This document shows, piece by piece, positions 11,478 through 22,508 of a DNA stretch of 57,500 nt. How positions within the stretch are numbered: position 1 is the stretch's first letter; each line of letters begins with the position of its first letter. A model generated the notes under the pieces. The model did not search any database and was not told the DNA's origin. It saw nothing but the letters and a program-made list of their open reading frames with translations. The DNA comes from Mesostigma viride (Eukaryota > Streptophyta > Mesostigmatophyceae > Mesostigmatales > Mesostigmataceae). Location of the stretch: assembly GCA_009746045.1 (NCBI GenBank), contig RPFO01000104.1, positions 4,846,477 through 4,903,976 on the forward strand. Reading direction: 5' to 3'. The position numbers and the translations under genes were made by a program.

Positions 11478-12446
11478 CATTCCCCAGCTGCCTATACATT
11501 TCTTATGGCGACGCATGCATGATGTGGGTGGTCACCAGTCACCACAGATTGCATGATACAGCATACATGCTGTCAGCCTCGGGGAGAAATCTATTGATCT
11601 GCATGGGACACGCTCGATGTTTTACTAGAGAGCATCGTTGCTGCACGTGGGTGCTACCGGACTATGTTGAGAGGCGGTAACGTATCGCCAAGATGGTGCC
11701 CATGCCCAGATTTTCCATATTGACCTGGATGGACAAGGACAAGGCCAGGGTGCCAGGGTCTCGAGAGATTGAAAGGAGCAGCTGCCCTAGTATCTACAAA
11801 GTTCAGCACAATTGGGGTTGTATCATTGCGTTCAGCTCTCTAATTTGCAGTCCACGCATGGCAGCCAATGAGCATGCATGCGGTGTCACCATGATCCAGA
11901 TGCGCGGGAAACTTTTCCAGCTAGGGCCCGAGCTGCAAGCGCGTGTCCGTGCGCATGCAGTATAAAATTTCAGCCTCCAGCCCACACCACTGGAGCCACA
12001 GTCAACAGCAACCTTCTGAGATGCTTGGAGCTGCAGGTGAATGTGGCAGAATAGCCTGTGCCCACATTATTTGCCAGACATCGCCTGCAATACCTTCGGG
12101 CCAATTTTTTTTTCGGCACCAAAATTAATGCCAGCAGCGAGCTGCTCGATCAGTACCCATGTATGTACTTAATGTCCAAGGAGCCAGCCATGACGTGCAT
12201 GTATGGATCAATGGGGCATGCATGCCCTGTTGACCGTGAATTCAGCAATGAACATTTTTGCCATGGTGTGCATGCCTGCTGTACTGCTCACGAATGTAGG
12301 GTTACAACATACAACATATGGAATGTGGGTTCAGGCAAATCGGTAAATGTGTCTTGTTCAGTGTATTAAGTGAGCTAGACGACTATAATATATTTTATAT
12401 AGTTCTTGTGTAATTATATAGCTATTGTTATATATACTATTAGGTA
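11478..12446. other. no gene seen; 3' flank of the ABCC gene
   Basis: The 3' UTR of the ABCC gene presumably starts here, but I could not identify a polyadenylation signal. The stretch ends in an AT-rich patch at about 12380-12445, followed by a SINE-like repeat. Confidence 0.5.
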
Positions 12447-12717
12447 CAGCCATGCTACGTCTTGGCTATGATCAGTTTACTCGCCCACGCTCCTTGTTAT
12501 GCCATGCTCACATGGGTCTTATTGCACCCACAGATTGCCGGATCGTTAGCGTGTCCGTTTAGCTAACGTGCCCGAATGCAGCTGTGGCATGCCTTTGGCA
12601 TGAAGGAGACTGGGGGTCTCTGCCCTTTCTCCTGTTGTGCACACACAGGGATTAAAAGCACTTCGGTGCTCCGTGACTCCCCAACGGGAGCACGAGTTTA
12701 ATTAATTAATTAATTAG
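12447..12717 (+). mobile_element. SINE-like element with serial hairpins and a (TTAA)n tail
   Basis: About 265 bp. A second, inverted copy lies at 45600-45945. The element contains a chain of small hairpins. GTTAGC 12545-12550 pairs with GCTAAC 12562-12567, and CATGCC 12588-12593 with GGCATG 12597-12602. GAGAC 12606-12610 pairs with GTCTC 12616-12620, and AGCAC 12657-12661 with GTGCT 12666-12670 closing a TTCG loop. CTCCC 12677-12681 pairs with GGGAG 12686-12690. The 3' end is a (TTAA)n tract. There is no protein frame and I could not find a clear tRNA-type B box. A possible short target duplication (ATTAGGTA) is confounded by the tail. Confidence 0.7.
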
Positions 12718-12975
12718 GTATAGGTTGTCTCCTTGATATATACTATATATTGTATTTATTTTATCTATTTTGTCAAAACCGTTTTATCAAACCAGTGTAT
12801 CACATGGGCATAGACTGGGGTGGGATCGATGGATCGGGTGGGAGTGTTGAACGGTCTATCTAATGTGGTAAGTACTGAACATTGTACATGGGCCGGCGCC
12901 GTGGCCTGCACTGCTGTGCTAATGGGCAAACTGAGTCACAGGGGGATCCCCCACTGAATGAAGCGCCTTTGCTGC

Positions 12976-14015
12976 CGCATCATTTGCCATTAATTAATTA
13001 ATTAATTAATTAGGAACATAACTCCGTTGGGAGTATATGTAGCACATAGCCCTGAGAAGGGGCATATGAGCCTATAATACATTCTAAGCTACTTCCTGCA
13101 AGGGTGGGAATGTAAACAACACTTGCTCTAGGTGCACCAGGGCACCCGCACCCTCATGGTCTATCACGCTATGCCCGGGTAAGGGGGGAGCATGCCTGTG
13201 AGGGGGAAGATCATCATGGCTATACAAGGGCTATGGCATGGCTTCTCAGCAGAGAGTGACTTCCTGCATGGGCACAACATTACTAAATAAGGCTAGGCAT
13301 CGTCTGGAGTGTGGCACATCATAGGCACACATGTACATGACTAAAAAGGCTAGGCCTCAGCTGGTATAGTGCCTGTAGGAGGCGGGCATGTACAAGGCCA
13401 CGGTCTAACTATTCTACACTACTGCTGTATTCCCCTAGGCTGGGGCTGGAGTTGCTGGGGCCGCGGTGGTCGAGGGGGTCGCTTGCCAGGGCTTGTGGCC
13501 GACGTAGATGGCCGCCCCCTTCCAGTACACCGGCTGGCCCGCCTTGGTCTGCCGGAGCTGGAGGTAGGTCGACCATAGCTCCCGTCGCCGTTGTTGCTGT
13601 GCCAGGGTCAAGTCGTCGTCAAGGGTGAAGAGAGTCTTCTCGAGCCGCTTGCGGCGTCTGAGAAAAGAAATCTTGTCCGCCGGGGTCTTAAAGGTGAGAA
13701 GGAGCGGGGGCGGCCCGGCCTTACCCCGCGCGCGGGGAAGGCGGTGGGCGGCCAGCTCGATCTCACCAGTAAGGCCCATGCGATCAAGGATTTCTCTCTC
13801 AAAAGCACGCGCAAGCTTCTCGGAATTCTCACCTTCCTCCATCTTGAGATTCTTGACAATGACGTTGAGGCTGCGCTTGGCGAGCTCGGCCTCCTCGCGG
13901 AGGTCAAGCGTCTGCCGCTGGAGCTGGGCTGCGACGGCGGAGGTGGTGGAGGTGGTATGTTGCTTAAGCATGTCCGCCCAGGTCGTGATGGGAGGAGCAT
14001 CGCATCATTTGCCAT
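12976..14015 (-). mobile_element. 5'-truncated half-LINE copy A with 15-bp target site duplication
   Basis: The element runs on the minus strand from about 14000 to 12991 and ends in (TTAA)n at 12991-13012. It is bounded by the exact direct repeat CGCATCATTTGCCAT at 12976-12990 and 14001-14015, the signature of target-primed reverse transcription. Its 3' UTR (13013-13430) is almost identical over about 150 bp to 45281-45430. It carries the C-terminal half of the ORF1 protein. The 5' end is lost. Confidence 0.92.
13435..13971 (-). CDS. ORF1 protein of the half-LINE, L1-ORF1p-like (RRM plus C-terminal domain), 5'-truncated
   Basis: 178 residues, intact in this copy. It starts with a predicted coiled coil (about residues 10-35, heptad-like AAQLQRQTLDLREEAELAKR). 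An RRM-like segment follows (VIVKNLKMEEGEN, AHRLPRARGKAGPPPLLLTF, PADKISFLRRR), then a C-terminal domain with DDDLTLAQQQRRRELW. That order and those motifs match L1 ORF1p, an RNA-binding trimeric chaperone of LINE RNPs. This is a family inference from motifs, not an alignment. It ends at 13435, next to the 3' UTR. Related copies sit at 16334-17000, 21000-22340 and 43458-44868. Confidence 0.75.
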   Translation of the reverse strand: MLKQHTTSTTSAVAAQLQRQTLDLREEAELAKRSLNVIVKNLKMEEGENSEKLARAFEREILDRMGLTGEIELAAHRLPRARGKAGPPPLLLTFKTPADKISFLRRRKRLEKTLFTLDDDLTLAQQQRRRELWSTYLQLRQTKAGQPVYWKGAAIYVGHKPWQATPSTTAAPATPAPA

Positions 14016-14205
14016 GGCAACGTAGATTACAACTGGCAGCTAGTACGCATTTGGTCCGCACCAACTAATCAGGTACGTAGATACGTCCCATGGGCCCAGC
14101 GCAGGGCTGCAGCCTGCTTGAAGAAGAGGACAAGCCTTCTCCGGTAGGGAAGGCACTTCTGACCCGAGCCGTGGCTTCAACTGTGCCAATACATGGGGCC
14201 CTGTA

Positions 14206-14348
14206 TATCCCCTATATTAATTAATTAATTAATTAATTAATTAATAGACACGTGACTGCGTCACGTGAGCATAAGTCCTCAGTGGGAGGGGAACATGGGA
14301 TGGAATGGATGGTATAAGCTATCTAGGTCCTAGTTATCCCCTATATTA
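14206..14348 (-). mobile_element. short family-X insertion with 14-bp target site duplication and (TTAA)n tail
   Basis: TATCCCCTATATTA occurs exactly at 14206-14219 and 14335-14348, bracketing a 115-bp minus-strand insert. The insert starts ACTAGGACCTAGATAGC and ends with a perfect hairpin CACGTGAC-GCA-GTCACGTG (14249-14267) followed by TCTA and (TTAA)n. It is a 5'-truncated copy of repeat family X, whose longer copies occur at 15.3-16.3 kb and 19.4-20.3 kb. Confidence 0.88.
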
Positions 14349-14559
14349 TTCGAGGCAATTAGCTAGAATTCCGATTGAGGACTTCCATCGATCGGTCCAT
14401 TGAAGACTGATGGTCACGTGACGCAGTCTACATGTAGATTAATTAGAACGTACTAAAGAATCCGAGTTAGTGGTAGAACTGGGACGGGCCGGCCCCAATA
14501 TCAGTCAGATTGATAGAGATTACACGTAGATATAGTCAGTCTGCATCACGCGAGCATAA

Positions 14560-16330
14560 GTCCTCTGTGGGGCATGGATATGGGATGTGGTGGATGGATC
14601 TATAGCTACAGGGCCGGTTGCGGGCACCGCACCGGCCGATCGTATACGTATGGTTCCAACCTCAGCATGGGTCACACGGGGAGACCCCACCGACTTGGGG
14701 GCAGTGTCGTTCATAACCGTCTGCCACCTATCTTTTCAAGTCATTTGCCTCGATCCAAATTACATCATGCCGATCGACAGGCCAGGAGGCTGCCTGGCAC
14801 CAGGCGTGAGCCCCTCCCGTCTAGCTGGTAATACATGTCCATCATGCCCAGCCTATAGCTATGACGTGCCGGAAATTCCAGTGGCGACCTTGCCGCGCGT
14901 GCATGCATGGTGAGGGGCTCGCCACGTGAGGACGAAGCGCCGGCCCTGTTTGTGCGGGCTTGGTGCCGGGCTGCCGGCTAGTCTATCTGATGATATGTCG
15001 ACCTGATCCATGTGCGGGCGGCCACCTGGCCGGGTGCCCGGCTAGGCCTAGGCGCCTGTGCCTAAGAATTAATCTGGGGGGTTCCTACTAAAGGGTTAAC
15101 AACTAAGCAACATCGTTACGTGAGAATCTGGGAAACATAAGGTAAATCCGTGGAGGCTTTCCGTGCTAGGCTTGGCATGGACATGTGCTACCCGGCTAGG
15201 CCTAGGCGCCTGTGCCTAAGAATCTGGGGGGTTCCTACTAAAGGGTTAACAACTAAGCAACATCGTTACGTGAGAATCTGGGAAACATAAGGTAAATCCG
15301 TGGAGGCTTTCCGTGCTAGGCTTGGCATGGACATGTGCTACCCTAGACGAGATGGGCTCACACCCGGGCAGCTACTAAGCCTCCTGGTTTGTCTGTAATA
15401 TGGAGGCAGATGGTACGCAAGGAAAGATGGCAAGTAGTGATATAAAGAAGGAGACCACCCCCAAGCCTGTGGGGGCTCCGCGTGTGACCGCGTCTGGCAT
15501 TCATAGCTGCGATTCGGGCCGTGGTGCCCACAACCCGCGCCGGGGGCAGTGGTATGGTTCCAACCTGCATGGGTCACACGCGGAGACCCCACCGGCCGAC
15601 TTGGGGGCAGTGTCATTCGATCAAAACCTACTGCCACCTATCTTTTCAAGTCATTGGCCTCCAAATTACATCATGCAGATCGACAGGCCAAGAGGCTGCC
15701 GGGCACCGGCTAGGCGTGAGCCCCTCCCGTCTAGCTGGTATAATACATGTCCACTATCATGCCCAGCCTGTGACGTCGGCGCGTACACCGGCCGGGATCG
15801 AATTGCATACGTGGCGACCTTGCCGCGCGTGCATGCATGGTGAGCCGGGCTCGCCATGCACGTGAGGACGAAGCGCCCTGTTTATGCGGGCTCGGTGCCA
15901 GCTAGCCTATCTGCTGGTGTGTCGACCTGATCCATGATCCATGCATGTGCGGGCGGCCACCTACTAGCTAGCCGGGTGCCCGGCTAGGCCTAGGCGCCTG
16001 GGCCTAAGAATATGGGGGGTTCCTAATTAAAAATTAAGCAACAGCGTTACGTGAGAATCTGGGAAACATAAGGTAAATCCGTGGACTTTCCGTGCTAGGC
16101 TAGGCGTGGACATGTGCTACCCCGTACACGAGACGGGCTCACACCCGGGCAGCTAGCCTCCTGCATGGTTTGTCTGTAATATGGAGGCAGATGGTACGCA
16201 AGGAAAGATGGCAAGTAGTGATCGATCACTGAAGGAGACCACCCCCAAGCCTGTGGCCGGGGGCTCCGCGTGTGACCGCGTACATGGCATTCATGCATAG
16301 CGATTCGGGCTGTGGTGAAAGGTAAATCAG
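14560..16330. repeat. cluster of family-X repeats in both orientations with a tandem duplication
   Basis: Plus-oriented X copies lie at about 15350-15540 and 16130-16330. Diverged minus-oriented copies lie at about 14640-14850 and 15555-15770. They share landmarks such as GGGGGCTCCGCGTGTGACC and its reverse complement. A block starting CCGGCTAGGCCTAGGCGCCT and ending GGACATGTGCTAC occurs three times, at about 15038-15190, 15190-15343 and 15980-16120. The first two are almost identical in tandem. Reading frames here are short and shifted, and I assign no gene. Confidence 0.75.
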
Positions 16331-16333
16331 GTC

Positions 16334-17446
16334 CAGGCGGTGAAGGACATCGCCGCCCAGCCGGCATCTGCTGGCCCGGCCAGCGATGCTCCTTCCACCC
16401 AGACCTGGGCGGCCATGCTGAAGCACCACACCACCTGAGTCCGCCGCCTCCACCATCGCGGCACAGCTCACTTAGCAACAAACGCTCCTCGCTCGACTAG
16501 GACTGGCCGACCTCACCCAGCGCAGCCACAATGTCATCGTCAAGCACTTCGACCAGCCGGCAGGTGAGGGCTCGGAGTCTCTTGCCATATAGCGTTTAAG
16601 CGCGACATTCTTGCCCCCATGCAACTCACTGGTGAGCCATGCGGATGTCGGCTGTCCGCAGTTCCCCGCGCGCGGGGTATAAGGCTGGCCCGGCACCCTG
16701 ACATGCTCCTCACCTTTAATTTAAGACATGGCGGATAAGCTGTTGTCTTTTAAATGCCGCAAGAAGCTCTCGGGGACTTCCTACACGCTGGACGACGACT
16801 TGACCCTGGCACAGCAACAGCGGCGATGGGAGCTATGGCCGACCTACCGTCCAGCTCCGGCAGAGCGCAGGGGGGAAACCGGTAGTATACTGGAGGGCCA
16901 GGGCGGTCATCCACGTCGACCACAAGCCCTGGCAGGCGCCCCCTGCCACCCCAGCAAAACCAGTCTAGGCAATCTACTGATAACTAGTAGTGTATATTAG
17001 TCAGGCTTAGTGCCTAGCACGTGGCCGGTACACCGGCACGTCTACGCGCATGTGCGCCTATAGTGGCCCCATGGATGCCCTCAGAATTTAGCCAAGCTCT
17101 GCCTATAATGGAGCTCCCCATGGATGCAAACTGACAGAATTTAGCCAAGCTCTGCCTATGCAGAGAGCAACTCTCTGCTGAGAAGCCATGCCCTATAGCC
17201 ATATTGCATAGAGCCATGACATGATCTTCCGGCCCCCCTATGTCCGCGCCCTAGGTGCTGGAATACATAGTCGGTGGTGTGCAGGTGCACTTTGTGCACC
17301 CAGAGCAGGCGTAGTTCAGTACACCCTACCCTCGCAGGAAGTAGCCAAGAATGTGTTTAAAGCCATGTGCCCCTTCTCAGCGGGGATATGTGCTACATGT
17401 TGTACTCCCAATATGGAGATATGTTATAATTAATTAATTAATTATA
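16334..17446 (+). pseudogene. degraded half-LINE copy B (ORF1 remnant, 3' UTR, TTAA tail)
   Basis: The sequence enters the ORF1 family abruptly at about 16334 (QAVKDIAAQPAS). It then shows the L1-ORF1p-like motifs in several broken frames, including DDDLTLAQQQRRWELWP at 16788-16845. The 3' UTR follows and the copy ends near 17428-17446 in (TTAA)n. Frameshifts and internal stops make it non-coding. Its left edge abuts a family-X copy. Confidence 0.8.
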
Positions 17447-17514
17447 CAAGCGGTAAATCAGCATAAAAATCCTCATTGCTAATGTGCAAACTAAATTGAA
17501 TATTAAACTCTCTA
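17440..17514 (-). pseudogene. fragment of a LINE reverse transcriptase C-terminus
   Basis: Read on the minus strand this gives FNIQFSLHISNEDFYADLP. It matches NIPFRMHIRHEDLYADLP in the plus-strand RT fragment at 19100-19180. It is only about 25 codons long and sits between a (TTAA)n tail and the TAAG microsatellite. Confidence 0.6.
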
Positions 17515-17838
<324 letters not shown>

Positions 17839-18790
17839 CTTGCGCGTCATGCGCAAACTGAAGGCATGCCACGGAGTACTATGCGAATCTCATTAGAAAA
17901 AATAATTACACAAATTAAGTTGAAACAAATATCGTCTGCATCATTCCCCAACCATTAAGCACTAGATGGGGATGTAATCCTCATCCGAGCTGTCCTCTAC
18001 TGTAATGGCGGACGTGGCGGTAGTGTATAGCGGCTATCCTCAGGGCCAATAACCTCCACCTGCGGACTTCTACCCTGGCTAGCAACGGGCCGCGGGGCCC
18101 GTGGGGAGAAAACATGCAGGAGCATACCCCTCAGGAAGGTCACTTGTCGCAGATGGCAGCCCATAAATTTCTCCTTGTCAATCATGCGGGCGCGGAGTAC
18201 GGATAGTCCCAGAAGCCCTGCATCTTCAAACAGTTGTGTCACATATAGGTCCTGGTCGCGCCGCGCCGGTGCCAGGCGCGCTTAAGTTTGCCAGTGGGTT
18301 GCGATGGTACAATCGGACCCTGCCATAGGAGGAGGTGTCTACCTGGTTCAATGGCCCGTCTTAAGCCCCGGCCGGCCTCGGCAGGGCCCACATCGGTATT
18401 CACCTAGCTGGTCTGTGCGGGCAAGATGGCCGGCAAAGAGGAGGCGGCAGTGTCGGATAGTATGGGTGACGAGAGGGAGCTCGCAGTAGAGCTCGGCCCG
18501 GGACGTGCGGAGTTCTTGGTAGCGGACGCCGAGGATATGAGGGAGCATTCTAGTGACGGTGCCGTCAAGATATGCTGGCTCAGCGCCTGGTCCAGGGTCC
18601 ACGCCTCGCAGCCGTACAGGAGGAATTGCTGAGGACAAGGGCCTTGAACAGAATGCGCTTGCGTCGCTCACTCCTGGGCTCTACGCAACATCTTGGTGAC
18701 AGCCGGTCGTTGAGCCGATCCTCCATAGCTCCTGCGTCAGTGATCCACTTCTCGGCGCCATAGACCTGTCAGGATCATTGAACAGGTCAC
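17839..18790 (-). pseudogene. LINE reverse transcriptase C-terminal fragment plus 3' UTR
   Basis: The minus-strand frame 18671-18348 includes ILGVRYQELRTSRAELYCEL and VTHTIRHCRLLFAGHLARTD. This is the typical region after the RT thumb of a plant/algal-type LINE. The downstream part (18242-17997) and terminal bases are homologous to the plus-strand copy at 22600-23600. The frame is disrupted by shifts. The 3' end (CATGACGCGCAAGTACTTAC) continues into (TTAC)n. Confidence 0.75.
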
Positions 18791-18959
18791 CGCGGGCTTG
18801 ACAATCCGGCCGGGGCAGGGAAGGGTTGCTCCACCAGAGGCTAGTAGTAGGTATTCGCATACACCTACATACTCGTATGCCACCACCGGCCGGTATCAGG
18901 TATGTCCGGCATATGGCCGCACAGCTCCACGAGCACCGACGCTGGTGCCAGGAGCAACC

Positions 18960-19260
18960 CCGCCCTGCCCCGGACTGTCAAACGCGACCTCTTCACTGCA
19001 TGAGGTCGTCATCTTGACGATCCTGACCTATGGAGCCGAGACGTGGACGCTGACGCAGGAGAGCTCTAGAGCAGCAACTCGACGGTGCGGTCACCAAGCT
19101 AGATGCTACGTAGTGCATGCGCTTAATATTCCATTCCGCATGCACATTCGCCATGAAGATTTGTATGCTGATTTACCATACGCTTCCCATATTATTAGGC
19201 ACAGGCGCCTGGGCTCAGCCGGGCATGCACCTCGCACACACAGATCAGGTAGACACTATG
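18960..19260 (+). pseudogene. LINE reverse transcriptase C-terminal fragment (second lineage)
   Basis: Frame-shifted pieces read VVILTILTYGAETWTLTQES and HIIRHRRLGSAGHAPRTHRSG. These are the LTYGxETWTL and HxxRHRRLxxAGHxxR motifs found after the RT domain of LINEs. The sequence between them is scrambled by indels. No endonuclease or catalytic palm is present here. Confidence 0.7.
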
Positions 19261-20501
19261 GATAGCTCAGCAGGCACCAAGCCCGCCCAACCTGGGTGTT
19301 TTGTTCTCACATATGGCGTGCCCCAGGCCGTGCGCGGCAGGGCGGGGGCGCCATGCACCCGGCACCCATATCGGACTTTCCGGGATAGACTAGTAGGCAT
19401 GCATGGATATTTGTAATGACCTACGCCGCAATGGGCTCCGATGTCTGTAATCTGGAGCTGCAGATGGTTCGCAAGGATAGGTGGCAGGTAGTAATGAAGG
19501 AGACCACCCCCAAGCCAGTGGCGGCTCGATCCACGCGTGACCACTCAAGTATGGCATTCACAGTAATTCGGGCCGTGGTGCCCACAACCCTGTAACTACC
19601 CGGCGCTAGGTCTTAGATAATAGCACCATCCATCCCATCCCACGCGGACTTTTTGTGATAGACTCGGCATGGACATGTGCTACTTAAGACGTGACGGGCT
19701 CACACCCGCCGGGGCAGCCTCCTGGTTTGTCTGTAATATGGATCTCGAGGCAAGGATAGATGGCAAGTAGTGATGAAGGAGACCACCCCCAAGCTAGTCT
19801 GTGGGGGCTCCGCGTGTCACCGCGTATGGCATTCATGCATAGCGATTCGGGCCGTGCATGGTGCCCACAACCCTGTAACTAGGACCTAGATTAAATAATT
19901 AATTAATAGACACGTGACGTACTGCGTCCCGTGAGCATAAGAGATCAGTGGAAGGGGAACATGGGATGGAATGGATGATGTAAGCTATCTAGGTCCTAGT
20001 AGTAGGACGCAGTCACGTGTCTATTAATAATTAATTAACACAATTAATCTAGGTCCTAGTTTCAGGTTTGTGGGCACCGCGGGGCCCGAATCGCTATGAA
20101 TGCCATACGCGGTCACACGCGGAGCCCCCACAGACTTGGGGGTGGTCTCCTTCATCACTACTTGCCATCTAGCTATCCTTGCGTACCATCTGCCTCCATA
20201 TTACAGACATGCAAACCAGGAGGCTGCCCGGGTGTGAGCCCGTCACGTCTAGTGTATAGCACATGTCCAGGCTGATCCGGGTCGTCAGATCGTCCTCGCA
20301 GTCGGGAAGCCAAATGCCGAGCAGCTTGAAGCGGCCTGAAGTAGGGTAGTTGACCGCTGTGACAGTCGTCTAACTTAGACTGAGGCGGGGTGTGGGTGGG
20401 GGCCCTGCCATGCCGAGGGCCAGGGCCGCATGGCGGGGTAATTAAGCCGTGTTGAGTTCAATTCGAGGAGTCACCTATAGATAGCTTACATGCACCATCC
20501 A
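19261..20501. repeat. family-X repeat copies flanking the half-LINE copy C
   Basis: Plus-oriented X copies run at about 19430-19640 and 19670-19905, the second ending in CTAGGACCTAGATTA and a TTAA tract. A minus-oriented copy lies at about 20040-20275. A palindromic arrangement of the X 3' end occurs at 19905-20040. The piece 20460-20511 is the left half of an X copy interrupted by the LINE insertion. No gene is apparent. Confidence 0.7.
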
Positions 20502-22508
20502 TTCCATCTCATTAATTAATTAATTAGTAACATAACTCCGTTGGGAGTACATGTAGCACATATCCCGGAGAAGGGGCATACATGGGCTTTTAATACATTC
20601 TGGGCTACTGCCTGCAAGAGTGGAATGTAAGCAACACTTGCTCTAGGTGCCTCCTCAAGGGCACCGGCACCACCATGCTGTCTCGGGTTCAACCCAACTA
20701 AGGGGATCCCGGCATGGGGGAGGAAGATCATCATGGCTATACAAGAGCTAGGGCATGGCTTCTCAACAGAGAGCGTCTCTCTGCATAGTAGGCATAGCAT
20801 CAGTGGCTAAATTCTTAATGTAACATCCATGGGAGGTCCCATATTATAGGCATGGCGTGGCTAAATGTTGAAGGCATCATCCATGGGGGCCATTATGGGC
20901 GCACATGCGCGTGGGCCACATGCTATAGGCTAAGCCTGACTAATCTACACTGCTGGTATATATTCCCTAGTCTGAGGTGGCAGGAGGGGCCTGCCATGGC
21001 TTGTGGTCAACGTGGATTCATGACCGCCCCCCTCCAGCATACCGGCTTCCCCCCGTGCGCTCTGCCGGAGCTGAAGGTAGGTCGGCCATAGCTCGCGTCG
21101 CCGCTGTTGCTGGCCGGGCCAGGGTCAAGTCGTCGTCCAGCGTGAAGCGAGACCCCGAGAGCTTCTTGCGGCAACGACAGCTTGTCCGCCATGTACTTAA
21201 AGGTGATCCTCGAGGAGCACGGGGGCCCCGGGCCAGCCTTACCCCGCGCGCGGGGGAGGCGGACAGCCGACATCCGCAGCTCACCAGTGAGTTGCATGGG
21301 GGCAAGAATGTCGCGCTTAAATGCCGTGAGAAGGCTCGTCGAGGTCTCACCTACCGGCTGGTCGAAGTGCTTGACGATGACATCGTGGCTGCGCTGGGTG
21401 ATGTCGGCCTCCTCGCGATCGAAGGTCGAGTGCTTGTTGCTTGAGCTGTGCCGCGATGGTGGAGGTGGTGCAGGTGGTGTGATGCTTAAGCACGTCCGCC
21501 CAGGTGGAGGGAGCATCACTGGCCGGGCCAGCAGATGCCGCGGCTGGGCAGCGATTTCCTTCACCGCCTGGGCGGTGAGGCCTGCGGTGTCATGCAAGCG
21601 CTCAAGGGCGGTGGCGGTGGCTTGGAGGCGCTGGTGGAGGTCGAGGAGCTGGGCCGTGATGTCGGCAGTGGAGGCGGAAATGGTGGTGGAGGCGGATCGA
21701 GGCGACGGTGGTTGAAAGGTGAGGAAGCTCAGCAGTCAGCGTGCCACCCAGTGCTGCCACATCGGTAGCAAGGGGGGTCACGTGCTGAGCACTGGAAGGC
21801 TTCCGTAAGGATGGAACGGAGGGTGGGGGCGGAGATGGATGGAGCCCAGATCTCGTCGTCAGAGCGCATGAGAAGGGAGTTGAGAATGGTGTGCTGGAGT
21901 TGGGGGCGGGCGCACCCAAGCAGAGTGTCGGTGTTAAACCAAAATGTGCCGTCCGGGAGGAGGAGGCGATTGATGTCGTGGAGATGGAGGCACAGGTCGT
22001 AAAGCGAGGCGAAGATGCAACGCAGAGCAGTTGCCGGGGACTTGTTGGTCCAGTCGTGATCGTCGACGTACCTTGAAAGGTTGGGGCCGAAAGCGCGGTT
22101 CTGTGGGGCGTGAAACCCCTCCTGTTTTGTCGGCGCTGAGCGGCTGCGTTTAGGATCAGGCGATGCATGCAGATGGCGAGGCAAGCCCGGGAGGGACTGG
22201 GGCGACCACCAGTGCGCGACTAGTGTCACCGCTGCCTGCCGGACCGGGATGGCGAAGCTGCAGCCGGAGCTGCAGACGTATTTTCATGGCCGAGCGCAGC
22301 CGCCAGGCTGCGTTGCGTCGAGGAGCGTTTGCTCGTCATATATTGCGTATTAGCTTCGGAAAATTATATCAGCATGTGCGTCTTAGAAAGACGATCGAAG
22401 CGATAGTGATGTTCACAGCCGAAGTCGGCGCTCAAACGTGAAAGTTATGAGCTCCGCCGTCAGACATGGCTACCTCGTGGCTCGTGGCTTGTGGCTCGTT
22501 CCATCCCA
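20502..22508 (-). mobile_element. half-LINE copy C: full 5' UTR, ORF1, 3' UTR and TTAA tail, inserted in a family-X copy
   Basis: On the minus strand the element starts at about 22498 with GCCACGAG repeats and the same 5' UTR as copy D (43310) and the fragment at 57140. It continues through ORF1 (start region about 22340, frames broken) and the 3' UTR, and ends in (TTAA)n at 20512-20525. TTCCATCTCA 20502-20511 and TTCCATCCCA 22499-22508 look like a 10-bp target duplication with one mismatch. Both flanks are the two halves of a family-X repeat. No ORF2 (endonuclease/RT) lies between the ends. Confidence 0.82.
21007..22340 (-). pseudogene. ORF1 of half-LINE copy C, frame-disrupted
   Basis: Two main open segments, 22229-21729 and 21597-21007, overlap in different frames. 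The first carries SRYVDDHDWTNKSPATALRC and an LPDGTFWFNTDTLLG stretch. The second has the coiled-coil region, SHDVIVKHFDQPVGE and DDLTLARPATAATRAM-type motifs matching the L1-ORF1p-like domain of copy A. Multiple indels are present, so it is probably not functional. Confidence 0.7.
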
